Assembly (NCBI GenBank): GCA_963719415.1
Contig: OY970383.1
Location: forward strand, 310,001-374,000
DNA: 64,000 nt
Source of the DNA: JAPLIS01 sp963719415
GTDB lineage: Bacteria > Babelota > Babeliae > Babelales > Vermiphilaceae
Direction: 5' to 3'
Below, in pieces: positions 36,044-45,359 of the stretch. The position numbers and the translations under genes are program-made. How positions within the stretch are numbered: the first letter of the stretch is position 1; each line of letters begins with the position of its first letter. The notes beneath the pieces are model-generated. The model did not search any database. It was not told the DNA's origin and saw nothing but the letters and a program-made list of their open reading frames with translations.

Positions 36044-36679
36044 TTAAACACTCTGATATTCACCCTTATAAATCCACACTTTAACGCCAATAAGACCATA
36101 GGTGGTTTTTGCTTCCGCTAAACCATAATCAATATTTGAACGTAATGTATGAAGAGGAACTGACCCCTCCCGTAACCACTCTGATCGAGCGATCTCAGCC
36201 CCTTGCAATCGACCCGCGCAACAGACCTTAATTCCTTTTGCACCACTTCTAAAGGCAGCCATAGAAGCTTTTTTCATTGCACGCTTATAACTCACCCGTT
36301 TAACCAATTGAGCAGCTATATTTTTGGCAACAACAAGTGCATCTAATTCTGGCTTTGCTACTTCTTGAACAGATATTTCAACACCCGATTTGTTCAAAAT
36401 TTTTGCTAATTTTTTACGCAAATCATCAATACCTTGACCCTTTTTACCAATAATAAGACCAGGCCGAGCAGAATGGATGACAATACGTATAACGCCACTA
36501 TCTTTTTCAATCTCTATTTTTGAAATCTCAGCTGATTCAAGCTCTTTTTCTAGAAATTTTCTAATCGCTAAATCTTCAGATAAGAGAGCTCCATATTTGC
36601 CCCCTTTAGCAAACCAACGAGCATCCCAATCACGATAAATACCTAATCTAAATCCTATCGGATGAACCTTTTGTCCCAC
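36044..36679 (-). CDS. rpsC: Small subunit ribosomal protein uS3
   Basis: 211 residues. MGQKVHPIGFRLGI start, the KH domain (IVIHSARPGLIIGKKGQGIDDLRKKL) and the C-terminal half (GAEIARSEWLREGSVPLHTLRSNIDYG) are complete. It lines the mRNA entry channel. It follows rplV by 1 base. Confidence 0.98.
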   Translation of the reverse strand: MGQKVHPIGFRLGIYRDWDARWFAKGGKYGALLSEDLAIRKFLEKELESAEISKIEIEKDSGVIRIVIHSARPGLIIGKKGQGIDDLRKKLAKILNKSGVEISVQEVAKPELDALVVAKNIAAQLVKRVSYKRAMKKASMAAFRSGAKGIKVCCAGRLQGAEIARSEWLREGSVPLHTLRSNIDYGLAEAKTTYGLIGVKVWIYKGEYQSV

Positions 36680-36680
36680 C

Positions 36681-37037
36681 TTATGCCTCTTTCGTTATTG
36701 CTTTTTGCGCTGACTCTAAAACAACACTCATATGACTAATCCGCCGCTTATATTTATTGGAACGACCCATAGCGCCTGGCTTAAAATATCTATAAGTTGG
36801 ACCTTCATCAACGCGGATATCTTTAATACAAAGGTCACTACTCTGTATATCTTGTAAATTTTTTGCATTAGCAACTGCTGACTCAACCATTTTTTTAATC
36901 GGTTCAGCCCGCTTTAATGCACAAGTAGACAGCCAGTTTAATGCATACAATGCACTTTTTCCCCGTATAACATCGACTAAAATGCGTAGTTTATAAGGAG
37001 AAAAACGAATATATCGGGCTTTTGCCGTAAATTCCAT
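36681..37037 (-). CDS. rplV: Large subunit ribosomal protein uL22
   Basis: 118 residues from the ATG at 37037, which is preceded by GAGG at suitable spacing. An in-frame upstream extension to 37082 exists, but its 15 residues are not family-like. MEFTAKARYIRFSPYKLRILVD and the end YRYFKPGAMGRSNKYKRRISHMSVVLE identify uL22, whose loop lines the exit tunnel. Confidence 0.95.
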   Translation of the reverse strand: MEFTAKARYIRFSPYKLRILVDVIRGKSALYALNWLSTCALKRAEPIKKMVESAVANAKNLQDIQSSDLCIKDIRVDEGPTYRYFKPGAMGRSNKYKRRISHMSVVLESAQKAITKEA

Positions 37038-37082
37038 GGTTAAAACCTCATCTAATAAAATAATATTTTTCAAAAAACCCAA

Positions 37083-37354
37083 TAAAACTAATCAAAATAC
37101 TAAAACCAAAATACTAAAATTAACTGAACTACTAATTATTAACAAAATTTAATTATTAATAAGATTACCAAACACCCACAAAAATAGATAATTTCTGAAT
37201 TATTAACCAAAATAATATCTATCAGAAATAGCGTAACAATAAAAATATTAGTCACTTTATAATAAAAATTATAACTAAATACTTTTCTTATATTATCTTA
37301 TCTCAATTAATGAAATCTGACAATCCCGTTTTTTTATAATTCAGTAATATACTA
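37083..37354. other. AT-rich spacer between rpsS and rplV
   Basis: About 270 bases with very high A+T and no gene, unusual inside the S10 cluster where these genes normally abut. ATTATA at 37268-37273 (TATAAT on the minus strand) may be an internal promoter for rplV onward; no good -35 box accompanies it. Confidence 0.5.
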
Positions 37355-37642
37355 CTACCCTTTAGCAACAGCCCCTGCTTTTCTTTGACCACTATGCAAC
37401 TTAAATGTTCTTGATGGTGCAAATTCACCCAAAGCATGTCCTACCATATTTTCAGATACAAAAACAGGCACAAATTTCTTACCATTATGCACCGCAAATG
37501 TTAATCCAACAAAATCAGGCAAAACAAGACTTCTGCGAGACCAGGTTTTAATAACTTCTCTTTTTCCACTATCTTTAATCTTTTGAACCTTTTTCAACAA
37601 AAAGGATTCCACATAAGGCCCCTTTTTAGCCGATCTAGTCAT
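37355..37642 (-). CDS. rpsS: Small subunit ribosomal protein uS19
   Basis: 95 residues. MTRSAKKGPYVESFLLKKV, KTWSRRSLVLPDFVGLTFAVHNGKKFVPVFV and LGEFAPSRTF are invariant S19 features. It lies in the 30S head, with uS13. Confidence 0.98.
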   Translation of the reverse strand: MTRSAKKGPYVESFLLKKVQKIKDSGKREVIKTWSRRSLVLPDFVGLTFAVHNGKKFVPVFVSENMVGHALGEFAPSRTFKLHSGQRKAGAVAKG

Positions 37643-37720
37643 ATCTTATATCCTTAATTCTTTAAAATATTATTAAAACTAAACGTCATTCCATTTGAGC
37701 CCTAAGCCTACTACGGCTTA

Positions 37721-38545
37721 CTATGGCTTACGACGTTTTAAAATTAATAGATTATTTCTACGTTTATGACGCGTACGCGTTCCTTTACAGCCCTTACCCC
37801 ACGGTGTTCTTGGATGCGATCCAGATTTAGAACGACCTTCACCACCACCATGCGGGTGATCAACTGGATTCATAGCCATACCACGCACACTTGGTCTAAA
37901 ACCTAAATGACGTCTTCTTCCTGCTTTACCCCAAGAAATATTTTTAAAATCAGCGTTACCCAAAACGCCAATAGATGCCCAACAAGTTCCAAGAACCATT
38001 CTCATTTCACCTGATGGCATTTTAAGCGTAACATGATCATCCATTTTACCCATAACTTGAGCTGAAGTACCTGCGCTACGAGCAAATGTTCCACCTGAAT
38101 TTGGCGAAATTTCAACATTATAAACAGAAAAACCCAACGGCACAGATTTAAGTGGCATAGAATTTCCTACCTTTGCTTCTGCTTTTTCACTTGCTAAGAT
38201 AGAAGATCCAACACTCAAGCCTTCAGGCATTAAAACGTACTTTTTTGCCCCATTTTCATACACTACCAGATTAATTCGAACATTTCTGTTCGGATCATAT
38301 TCTACACTTACAATTTTACCTGGAACGTCACGCACAGTACGCTTAAAATCAACCAAGCGATATTTTTGCTGTGCACCGCCACCACGATGCCTAACCGTAA
38401 TTCTTCCATATGCATTTCGTCCACTGCAACGCTTTTTGCCTACAACAAGAAGTTTTTCAGGCTTTTTTTTGGTTATATCATTTGATTCAAGGAAAGACTG
38501 AAATCGTAATGACGCATTTCGTGGCTTTCTTTTTTTAATAGACAT
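37721..38545 (-). CDS. rplB: Large subunit ribosomal protein uL2
   Basis: 274 residues. RHRGGGAQQKYRLVDFKR, YDPNRNVRINLV and the C-terminal RPSVRGMAMNPVDHPHGGGEGRS, with the catalytic-centre histidine, are intact. It helps form the peptidyl-transferase region and subunit bridge. Confidence 0.98.
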   Translation of the reverse strand: MSIKKRKPRNASLRFQSFLESNDITKKKPEKLLVVGKKRCSGRNAYGRITVRHRGGGAQQKYRLVDFKRTVRDVPGKIVSVEYDPNRNVRINLVVYENGAKKYVLMPEGLSVGSSILASEKAEAKVGNSMPLKSVPLGFSVYNVEISPNSGGTFARSAGTSAQVMGKMDDHVTLKMPSGEMRMVLGTCWASIGVLGNADFKNISWGKAGRRRHLGFRPSVRGMAMNPVDHPHGGGEGRSKSGSHPRTPWGKGCKGTRTRHKRRNNLLILKRRKP

Positions 38546-38563
38546 AAAAAATCCCCATCAATT

Positions 38564-38911
38564 TTAGGCTTGTTTGCCGCTATTAGAATTAACCTCTTTT
38601 GTCTCAATACCTGTTTCGCCAACAGAATCAAACAGATTAAGAGTATGACCTGGTTTCAAGGTTACTATAGCTATTTTAGTCGAAGGACGTTCTATTATGC
38701 GTCGCCCAACTCGTTTTGTTTTTCCACACCGATTCAGCAAATTTACTTTTTCAACTTTAACATCAAATAATTTTTCAAGAGCCTGCTTAATTAATGGCTT
38801 ATTTGCATCTTGATGTACTTTAAATACTAATTTTTTATGTTTACGGTTTGCCAAAACAGCTTTGTCTGAGATTACCGGCCCTTTTATGATATCATAAATA
38901 GTTAAATCCAT
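38564..38911 (-). CDS. rplW: Large subunit ribosomal protein uL23
   Basis: 115 residues. IIKGPVISDKAVLANRKHKKLVFKV and IKQALEKLFDVKVEKVNLLN identify it. uL23 docks trigger factor and SRP at the tunnel exit. It overlaps the end of rplD by 10 bases. The Ser/Asn C-terminal tail (KEVNSNSGKQA) is extra. Confidence 0.97.
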   Translation of the reverse strand: MDLTIYDIIKGPVISDKAVLANRKHKKLVFKVHQDANKPLIKQALEKLFDVKVEKVNLLNRCGKTKRVGRRIIERPSTKIAIVTLKPGHTLNLFDSVGETGIETKEVNSNSGKQA

Positions 38912-39552
38912 CGTCCGACCATTTCCTTAAAGTGTTCCAAATCTTTTTTCAACACCAATAACGTACCAGATGTGCTTATATCAGCCGCGTTTACTTCATC
39001 GTTTAATAAAATACGAACATGTGAAATGTTATTAAATGATGCTCTGTTTATTGTATCTGCCCACGGCAAAAGAAGAGTAATTTTTTGATTCTCAAATCCA
39101 AGAGATTTTAAAAATTGAGCGGCCGTTGAAGTGCTTGGCCTTGTATTGATACCAGCCCAATCAGCAACAACCACTTTTCCTTTTTCCACAAAATTAATCA
39201 GTGACTGCAATAAAACCGTTTTCTTAAGTTTTTGCGAAACTCGCAGCGTCCTTACCCGAGGCTGTGGACCAAAAACAACACCACCACCACGCCATACAGG
39301 AGATCTTGCAGAACCAGCACGTGCTCTACCGGTACCTTTTTGCTTCCAAGGCTTTTTATTTGTTCGATTTACTTCAGATCGTCCTTTGCAACCAACGGTA
39401 CCTTGTCGACCATTTTGCCTAAGAACACGAATCCAGGTAGAAAAACCTGTTATAACTCTCTTTTTTTTAATATCAACTAATCCCACATCACTTAAGCCAA
39501 GAATCTGTGAAGAATAAGAAGAGGTAATACTTTTTTTTTCTATTTTACTCAT
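38902..39552 (-). CDS. rplD: Large subunit ribosomal protein uL4
   Basis: 216 residues. RQGTVGCKGRSEVNRTNKKPWKQKGTGRARAG is the loop entering the exit tunnel, and GGVVFGPQPR follows. The length is normal. In E. coli uL4 controls the S10 operon by attenuation; no equivalent structure was identified here. Confidence 0.97.
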   Translation of the reverse strand: MSKIEKKSITSSYSSQILGLSDVGLVDIKKKRVITGFSTWIRVLRQNGRQGTVGCKGRSEVNRTNKKPWKQKGTGRARAGSARSPVWRGGGVVFGPQPRVRTLRVSQKLKKTVLLQSLINFVEKGKVVVADWAGINTRPSTSTAAQFLKSLGFENQKITLLLPWADTINRASFNNISHVRILLNDEVNAADISTSGTLLVLKKDLEHFKEMVGRWI

Positions 39553-39567
39553 AGATTTCTCTCTTAA

Positions 39568-40191
39568 TTATGATGCTTTACGAAGATATACAAGAGAACC
39601 ACCTTTACCAGGAATAGAACCTTTTATCAAAACAACAGCGTTTGGAGTTTCGACTTTTCGAATAACCTTTAACCCCCTCATCACCTGTTGCTTTACACCC
39701 ATATGACCAGGCAAGCGTTTTCCCTTAATAACTTTACCTTTACTCCGAGCACCTGACATAGAACCTGGAGCTTTACCCATAGTTGCACCATGACTTGCTT
39801 TAGCGCCAACAAAACCATGTCGCTTAACAACACCAGCAAAGCCGCACCCTTTGGTAATTGCCGTAGCATCAACCTTAGCGCCAACCATTAAATCAGCTAA
39901 AAAATCTAACTTGCTACCAATTGCCAAAGAAGGCATAGCTTGTTCTAACTTGATTTCTCTTACAAAACTAAAATATTTTTTAGGTTTTTTCACCCAATCG
40001 TTTATAAATTTTTTATTCAAATAACGATCTTTTACACAACCAACCTTTAGAGCATCATACCCATCTCGTTGAGCTGTTTTTGATCCCACTACTACCCAGG
40101 AATCAAGACTTACTGCAGTAACTGGAACTACCACATTCTCATCAAAGACTTGCGTCATCCCGATTTTTTTTCCCCATACTCCGGTTACCAT
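39568..40191 (-). CDS. rplC: Large subunit ribosomal protein uL3
   Basis: 207 residues. WGKKIGMTQVFDENVVVPVTAV at the start, then GCGFAGVVKRHGFVGAKASHGATMGKAPGSMSGA near the peptidyl-transferase loop. All uL3 landmarks are present. It is separated from rpsJ by 2 bases. Confidence 0.98.
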   Translation of the reverse strand: MVTGVWGKKIGMTQVFDENVVVPVTAVSLDSWVVVGSKTAQRDGYDALKVGCVKDRYLNKKFINDWVKKPKKYFSFVREIKLEQAMPSLAIGSKLDFLADLMVGAKVDATAITKGCGFAGVVKRHGFVGAKASHGATMGKAPGSMSGARSKGKVIKGKRLPGHMGVKQQVMRGLKVIRKVETPNAVVLIKGSIPGKGGSLVYLRKAS

Positions 40192-40193
40192 AA

Positions 40194-40508
40194 TCAGACC
40201 TTTAACTTAATTTCAACGTCAACACCATAAGACAAATTTAATTCCATAAGGGTCTTCATAGTTTTTTCAGAAGGAGAAACAATATCTAAAATACGTTTAT
40301 GAGTAGTAAGCTCAAACTGTTCTCGCGACTTTTTATCAACATGAGGTGACCGTAACACAGTAAAACATCGTTTTTGATTAGGTAAAGGAACAGGACCCAT
40401 TAATTGGGCTCCTGTTCTTTTTGCAGTCAAAACAACAAGCTTGACAGCCTTATCTAATAAACGATGGTCATATGATTTGAGTTTTAAACGAATACGTTGT
40501 TTTTTCAT
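40194..40508 (-). CDS. rpsJ: Small subunit ribosomal protein uS10
   Basis: 104 residues. IRLKLKSYDHRLLDKAVKLVVLTAKRTGA, GPVPLPNQKRCFTVLRSPHVDKKSREQFE is the S10 core with its head loop. It follows tuf, as in many bacteria where str and S10 operons are joined. Confidence 0.98.
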   Translation of the reverse strand: MKKQRIRLKLKSYDHRLLDKAVKLVVLTAKRTGAQLMGPVPLPNQKRCFTVLRSPHVDKKSREQFELTTHKRILDIVSPSEKTMKTLMELNLSYGVDVEIKLKV

Positions 40509-40526
40509 TATATGACCTTATCTAAC

Positions 40527-41708
40527 TTACTCAATAATTTCAGTAACAATACCTGAACCAACCGTTCTGCCACCTTCACGAATCGCAAAACGTAAATCTT
40601 TATTCATAGCTATCGTGCCAATCAATGCCACTTCGATTTCAACATTATCTCCCGGCATAACCATTTCTCGACCAGCAGGAAGAGTAACAATACCTGTAAC
40701 ATCTGTTGTTCTAAAATAAAACTGTGGACGATAACCAGAAAAGAACGGGGAATGCCTTCCACCTTCATCTTTACTTAAAATATATACTGAACCCTTGAAG
40801 CTTTTATGTGGCTTAACAGTACCAGGATTTGCAACAACCATTCCACGCTCAATATCTTCTTTTTTAACACCACGTAAAAGAAGCCCAACGTTATCACCAG
40901 CCTGAGCATCGTTCATCATTTTACGGAACATTTCCACACCGGTAGCAACAGATTTAATAACTTTATCAAATCCAACGATCTCAACCTCATCGCCAACTGC
41001 AATCTTACCTGTTTCAATTCTTCCCGTAGCAACAGTACCACGACCAGAAATTGAAAACACACCTTCAATAGGCATCAAAAATGGTTTATCTACTTCACGT
41101 GTAGGCTCAGGAATAAATTCATCAACTGCATCCATTAATCTCTGAATTGATGGTTCTCCCAAATCACTCTTATCACCATCTAAAGCAAGAAGAGCCGAAC
41201 CTCTAATAACAGGAATTTTATCTCCAGGGAAGCCATATTTTTTAAGAAGATCTCTTACTTCTTCTTCAACCATATCAACCATCTCTGTATCATCAACCAT
41301 GTCAACTTTATTTAAGAACACAACAAGAGCCGGTACGTTAACGTTTTTAGCTAACAATATATGTTCTCTCGTTTGTGGCATAGGGCCATCAACTGCAGAA
41401 ACTACTAAAATCGCACCATCCATCTGAGCAGCACCAGTGATCATGTTTTTTACATAGTCAGCGTGACCAGGACAATCAATATGCGCATAGTGACGCTTAG
41501 CAGTTTCATACTCAATATGAGATGTTGCAATCGTAATACCACGTTCTTTTTCTTCAGGAGCATTATCGATTTCATCAAATTTTTTCGCTTCTGCTAATCC
41601 CTTAGAAGCTAAATACGTTGTAATTGCCGCCGTTAACGTAGTTTTACCATGATCAACGTGACCAATCGTTCCTATATTTACATGAGGTTTTTTCCGTCTC
41701 AAAAACAC
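40527..41708 (-). CDS. tuf: Elongation factor Tu, start region frameshifted
   Basis: 393 residues from a GTG at 41708. GTPase motifs GHVDHGKT, DCPGHADYV and NKVDM are intact, as are domains 2 and 3. EF-Tu delivers aminoacyl-tRNA to the ribosome. Just upstream, ATGGCAAAAGGTGTTTTTGAG (from 41718) encodes the usual MAKGVFE beginning behind a perfect Shine-Dalgarno, but it is one base out of frame with RKKPHVNIG. Removing one base after GAG restores MAKGVFERKKPHVNIG. The GTG start as it stands lacks a good ribosome binding site. See findings. Confidence 0.93.
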   Translation of the reverse strand: MFLRRKKPHVNIGTIGHVDHGKTTLTAAITTYLASKGLAEAKKFDEIDNAPEEKERGITIATSHIEYETAKRHYAHIDCPGHADYVKNMITGAAQMDGAILVVSAVDGPMPQTREHILLAKNVNVPALVVFLNKVDMVDDTEMVDMVEEEVRDLLKKYGFPGDKIPVIRGSALLALDGDKSDLGEPSIQRLMDAVDEFIPEPTREVDKPFLMPIEGVFSISGRGTVATGRIETGKIAVGDEVEIVGFDKVIKSVATGVEMFRKMMNDAQAGDNVGLLLRGVKKEDIERGMVVANPGTVKPHKSFKGSVYILSKDEGGRHSPFFSGYRPQFYFRTTDVTGIVTLPAGREMVMPGDNVEIEVALIGTIAMNKDLRFAIREGGRTVGSGIVTEIIE

Positions 41709-41715
41709 CTTTTGC

Positions 41716-41730
41716 CATTATGGCCTCCTA
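41716..41730 (-). promoter_or_regulatory. Ribosome binding site and conventional start codon of tuf
   Basis: On the minus strand TAGGAGG (41724-41730) stands 5 bases before ATG (41718-41716). It is the strongest Shine-Dalgarno noticed in the cluster, yet the ATG frame ends after 21 codons because of the apparent one-base shift. Confidence 0.85.
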
Positions 41731-41750
41731 CAAATTTTATTAAAAAAGTA

Positions 41751-43817
41751 CTATTTTTTTTCCACTATAGAATCTAAAATATTCTTAGGCACTTCCCGAT
41801 AACACGCAAACTCCATAGTATAACTCGCTCGTCCTTTACTCATAGATCGCACATCGGTCGAATAACCAAACATCTGACCCAACGGCACTTCAGCAGTAAT
41901 GATCTGAGATCCTTTTAAGGCCTCCATACCCAAAATTCTTCCTCTTCGAGAGTTCAATCGCCCATAACATCACCCATGCACTCATCAGGTGTATCAACAG
42001 CCACCTTCATAACCGGTTCAAGCAAAACAGGTGATGCTAATTTCATAGCCGCCTTAAAGGCCATTGAACCTGCAATCTTAAAAGCCATTTCAGACGAATC
42101 AACATCATGATAAGACCCATCATAAAGAGTTACTTTACAATCAACAACTGGATACCCACCCAAGACCCCAGCATTTAAAGCTTCTGTAACACCTTTTTGA
42201 ACGCCAGCAATAAATTCTTTTGGAATAGCGCCACCAACAACCTTATCTACAAACTCAAATCCAGTACCACGCTCTTTTGGTTCCATTTTAATCCAAACAT
42301 GACCATATTGACCGCGACCACCAGATTGACGAATAAATTTACCCTCAGCATCAGCAGACTTTTGAACCGTTTCTTTATAGGCAACTTGCAATTTGCCTTG
42401 ACGAACATCTACTTTATGTTCTCTACAAAGACGATCAACAACTAATCTCTAAGTGCAACTCACCCATACCAGAGATATCAGTTTGACCTGTTTCTTCATT
42501 ATAAGAAAATCTAAATGAAGGATCTTCCTGCATCATTTTCTTTAAAGCTAATCCCATCTTTTCATAATCAGCTTTATTTTTTGGCTCAATGGAAGTAGAA
42601 ATAACAGGAGCAGGAATAGTAATAGATTCAAGCACTACGTCATTTTTAGCATTAGTTAACGTATCACCAGTCATAGCATCTTTAATACCAATAACCGCAA
42701 CAATATCTCCTGCATGAGCAGAAGCAATTTCTTCACGTTTGTTAGCATGCATTTTTAACAGACGACCAATACGCTCTTTAGATCCGGTACGGGAGTTATA
42801 AACATAAGAACCAGAAGCCAATTCCCCCGAATAGACACGAATAAAATTGAGAACCCCCACAAAAGGATCCGTCATAATTTTAAACACAAGAGCATAAAAT
42901 GCTCCCTTAACATCCGCACTAATAACAACCTTCTCATCAGTGCCCTGAACAAGCCCTTCAACAGCAGGAACATCAAGCGGTGATGGAAGATAATCAACAA
43001 CTGCATCCAGAAGCAACTGAACGCCTTTGTTTTTAAATGCTGAACCACAAAAAGTGGGCATAATTTCTTCAACGAGAACCCCTTTTCTGAGGCCGCGCTT
43101 AATATCTGCAATAGAAATCTCTTCTTCATTTAAAAACTTATCTTGCAAAACATCATCAAAATCAGATGCCGCTTCAATAATTTTAATGCGTAATTTTTCA
43201 ACCTGATCAGCATATTCACTTGGCACATCAGACCAAGTAATATTCTCACCCATATCGCCTTCAAATGTCGCCATTTTACGAGTCAATACGTCGATAATAC
43301 CCCTAAAATCTTCCGACATGCCAACAGGAATCTGCATCGCCAAAGCTGGCGCTTTTAATTTTTCATTAACATCAGCAATAACTTTAAAATAATCTGCCCC
43401 TGTACGATCAAGCTTATTAACAAAGACAATACGAGGAACATGATATCGGTTTGCCTGCTTATGAACGGTTTCTGATTGAGGCTGAACACCTTCAACACCC
43501 GCAAAAACGGCAACCATTCCATCAAGAACTCGTAACGAGCGCTCAACTTCAATAGTAAAATCAACGTGGCCCGGTGTATCAATAATGTTAATATGGCAAT
43601 TTTTCCAAGAACACGTTGTTGCCGCTGAAGTAATAGTAATACCCCGCTCACGCTCTTGCTCCATCCAATCCATAGTAGCCGCACCCTCATGCACTTCGCC
43701 TATTTTATGCGAAATACCGGTATAAAAAAGAATACGCTCAGTAAGCGTCGTCTTTCCTGCGTCAATATGCGCTGCTATCCCTATATTTCTATATTTTTCT
43801 AATAAATGTTCGCTCAT
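41751..43817 (-). CDS. fusA: Elongation factor G, interrupted by two apparent frameshifts
   Basis: The gene is read in three pieces: 42435-43817 (460 codons, GTPase domain with AHIDAGKTT, DTPGHVDF and NKLDR, plus domain II), about 41954-42430 (domain IV, GGRGQYGHV), and 41751 to about 41957 (domain V, NSRRGRILGME). At GELHLEI an extra base leads to TGA after LHLEISC; dropping an A restores LEIVVDRL. At GDVMGD a missing T produces TGA; a -1 step restores GDLNSRRGRIL. Joined, it is about 689 codons, the normal length for EF-G, which drives translocation. It is the only fusA in the window and should be essential, so sequence error or recoding is more likely than loss. Confidence 0.85.
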
Positions 43818-43841
43818 TATATTTTTCCTATCATTGCGTTA

Positions 43842-44324
43842 TTACCAAGCGTAATGAGAGAAAGCCCGATTCGCCTCTGCCATCCGCTGAACATCAGATC
43901 TTTTTTTAACAGCTCCGCCTCTGCCTTCAGCTGCATCCAAAAGTTCAAATGCAAGCCGTTGTCCCATAGTCTTATCGCCTCGAGAACGAGCGGCATCAAG
44001 AAGCCACCGAAGAGCTAAAGCTTGTCGTCGTTTTGGAATAACTTCAGTAGGAATCTGATAAACACTACCACCCACACGCTTAGGTCTAACTTCTACTCGC
44101 GGGATAATTTGATCGAATGCTTTGTTAAAAAATTCGAGCGCCTTTATATCGTCGTTTCCCGATTTTTTAGCTAGCACATCCATAGCATCGTATACAAGAG
44201 TCTGGGCAATACTTTTTTTCCCATCATGCATTGCCGTATTGATTAACTTTTGAACAAGAGGTGATTTAAATCGTGGATCAACACCGATTTCTCTTTTAAA
44301 TTCTGATTTTTTACGTCTTGGCAT
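43842..44324 (-). CDS. rpsG: Small subunit ribosomal protein uS7
   Basis: 160 residues. VDPRFKSPLVQKLINTAMHDGKKSIAQTLVYDAMD, VEVRPKRVGGSVYQIPTEV and ALRWLLDAARSR are the S7 landmarks. It nucleates the 30S head. In E. coli uS7 also represses the str operon through its mRNA. Confidence 0.98.
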   Translation of the reverse strand: MPRRKKSEFKREIGVDPRFKSPLVQKLINTAMHDGKKSIAQTLVYDAMDVLAKKSGNDDIKALEFFNKAFDQIIPRVEVRPKRVGGSVYQIPTEVIPKRRQALALRWLLDAARSRGDKTMGQRLAFELLDAAEGRGGAVKKRSDVQRMAEANRAFSHYAW

Positions 44325-44341
44325 ATCTTAATTCCTCGGTA

Positions 44342-44731
44342 TTATTTCTTTGTGGTTACTTCTTTAGGACGCTTTGCACCATACAGTGAACGCGATTGTC
44401 TTCTTTTTTCAACACCTGCGGTATCAAGCGCTCCACGAACAATATGATACTTACAACCAGGCAAATCTTTCACCCTACCACCACGAATAAGCACTACAGA
44501 GTGCTCTTGCAAATTATGACCTTCTCCAGGAATATACGCTGTTACTTCAAATCCTGTCGACAACTTGACCCTTGCAACCTTACGCAACGCAGAGTTAGGT
44601 TTTTTCGGTGTAGTAGTAAATACTCTCGTACAAACGCCTCTCGCTTGCGGGGCTCCTTTAAGAGCAGAGCTTTTTGACTTAGCTTTTATTTTTTTTCTTC
44701 CAAATCGACACAATTGATTGATAGTAGGCAT
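44342..44731 (-). CDS. rpsL: Small subunit ribosomal protein uS12
   Basis: 129 residues. MPTINQLCRFGRKK, TTPKKPNSALRKVARVKLS and YIPGEGHNLQEHSVVLIRGGRVKDLPGCKYHIVRG are all present. The lysines linked to streptomycin resistance in other bacteria are unchanged (KKPNSALRK, GRVKDLPG). It is the first gene of the 20-kb minus-strand cluster. Confidence 0.98.
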   Translation of the reverse strand: MPTINQLCRFGRKKIKAKSKSSALKGAPQARGVCTRVFTTTPKKPNSALRKVARVKLSTGFEVTAYIPGEGHNLQEHSVVLIRGGRVKDLPGCKYHIVRGALDTAGVEKRRQSRSLYGAKRPKEVTTKK

Positions 44732-45359
44732 AGCAGTATAGTTCCTAAAATTTTTAAAAATGGTATTGTTTATGATTCACTTAATAATAAATGGTTAATA
44801 ATAATGGCGAAATAATATTCGAAATAGAAGCTTCTTTCAGACAGTCATTTAATTGTCATTTACAAGAAAATAGAGTACTAACTAAAAGTTAGCTTACTCT
44901 TTTTGATAATTTTTTCAAGTAAATTTAAATACAGGATCTATGCAAATAAACAAATAAGATACGCTCGGCTTGCTTTTTAAATAAATAAAATTTAAACAAA
45001 ACTACCCTTATTCGTCAGCTTATCAAAAAATTACCTATAAGTCTCGTATCTCTATCGAGTATCTCTATCGAGTATCTCTCGTGATATTCTCGAAAAAATG
45101 TATGCCTAAACGCATGCTTTCATGCTATTCTAGCTCTCACACTATTCTAGCAAAAATAAAGTATATGCATACGTTTCATAAATACCCTGATACTACTCCT
45201 GCATACCATCAGTATAGCAATAACGATAAAATCAATAAACTTCTAGAATCATTTAGACTTTTAAAGCTATCCGTGATAGATTGCTTCAAAAAATCGAAAA
45301 AATCACCTAAACTTTAAATACATAAATTTTAAAAAATATATTACTTATATAAGGACATT
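44732..45359. other. Divergent intergenic region between rpsL and rseP
   Basis: 628 AT-rich bases must hold the promoter of the ribosomal cluster (minus) and that of rseP (plus). A hairpin at 44873-44899 (GAGTACTAACT with AGTTAGCTTACTC) followed by TTTTT lies in what would be the rpsL leader. A 13-bp tandem repeat (GTATCTCTATCGA, two copies and a partial third) lies at 45046-45080. A 78-codon GTG-started open frame at 45081-45317 lacks an RBS and any family resemblance, so I do not call it. No tRNA was seen. Confidence 0.6.

Noticed and set aside
39131..39517. 128-codon plus-strand frame opposite rplD
   Set aside because: Antisense of a conserved ribosomal gene; no independent support.
40527..43817. 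tuf and fusA as true pseudogenes
   Set aside because: Apart from the single-base shifts, all domains and motifs are conserved, and these are single essential genes in this cluster; error or recoding is more plausible than loss.
45081..45317. 78-codon open frame upstream of rseP
   Set aside because: It starts with GTG, has no ribosome binding site, no signal peptide or family feature, and lies in the presumed promoter region.
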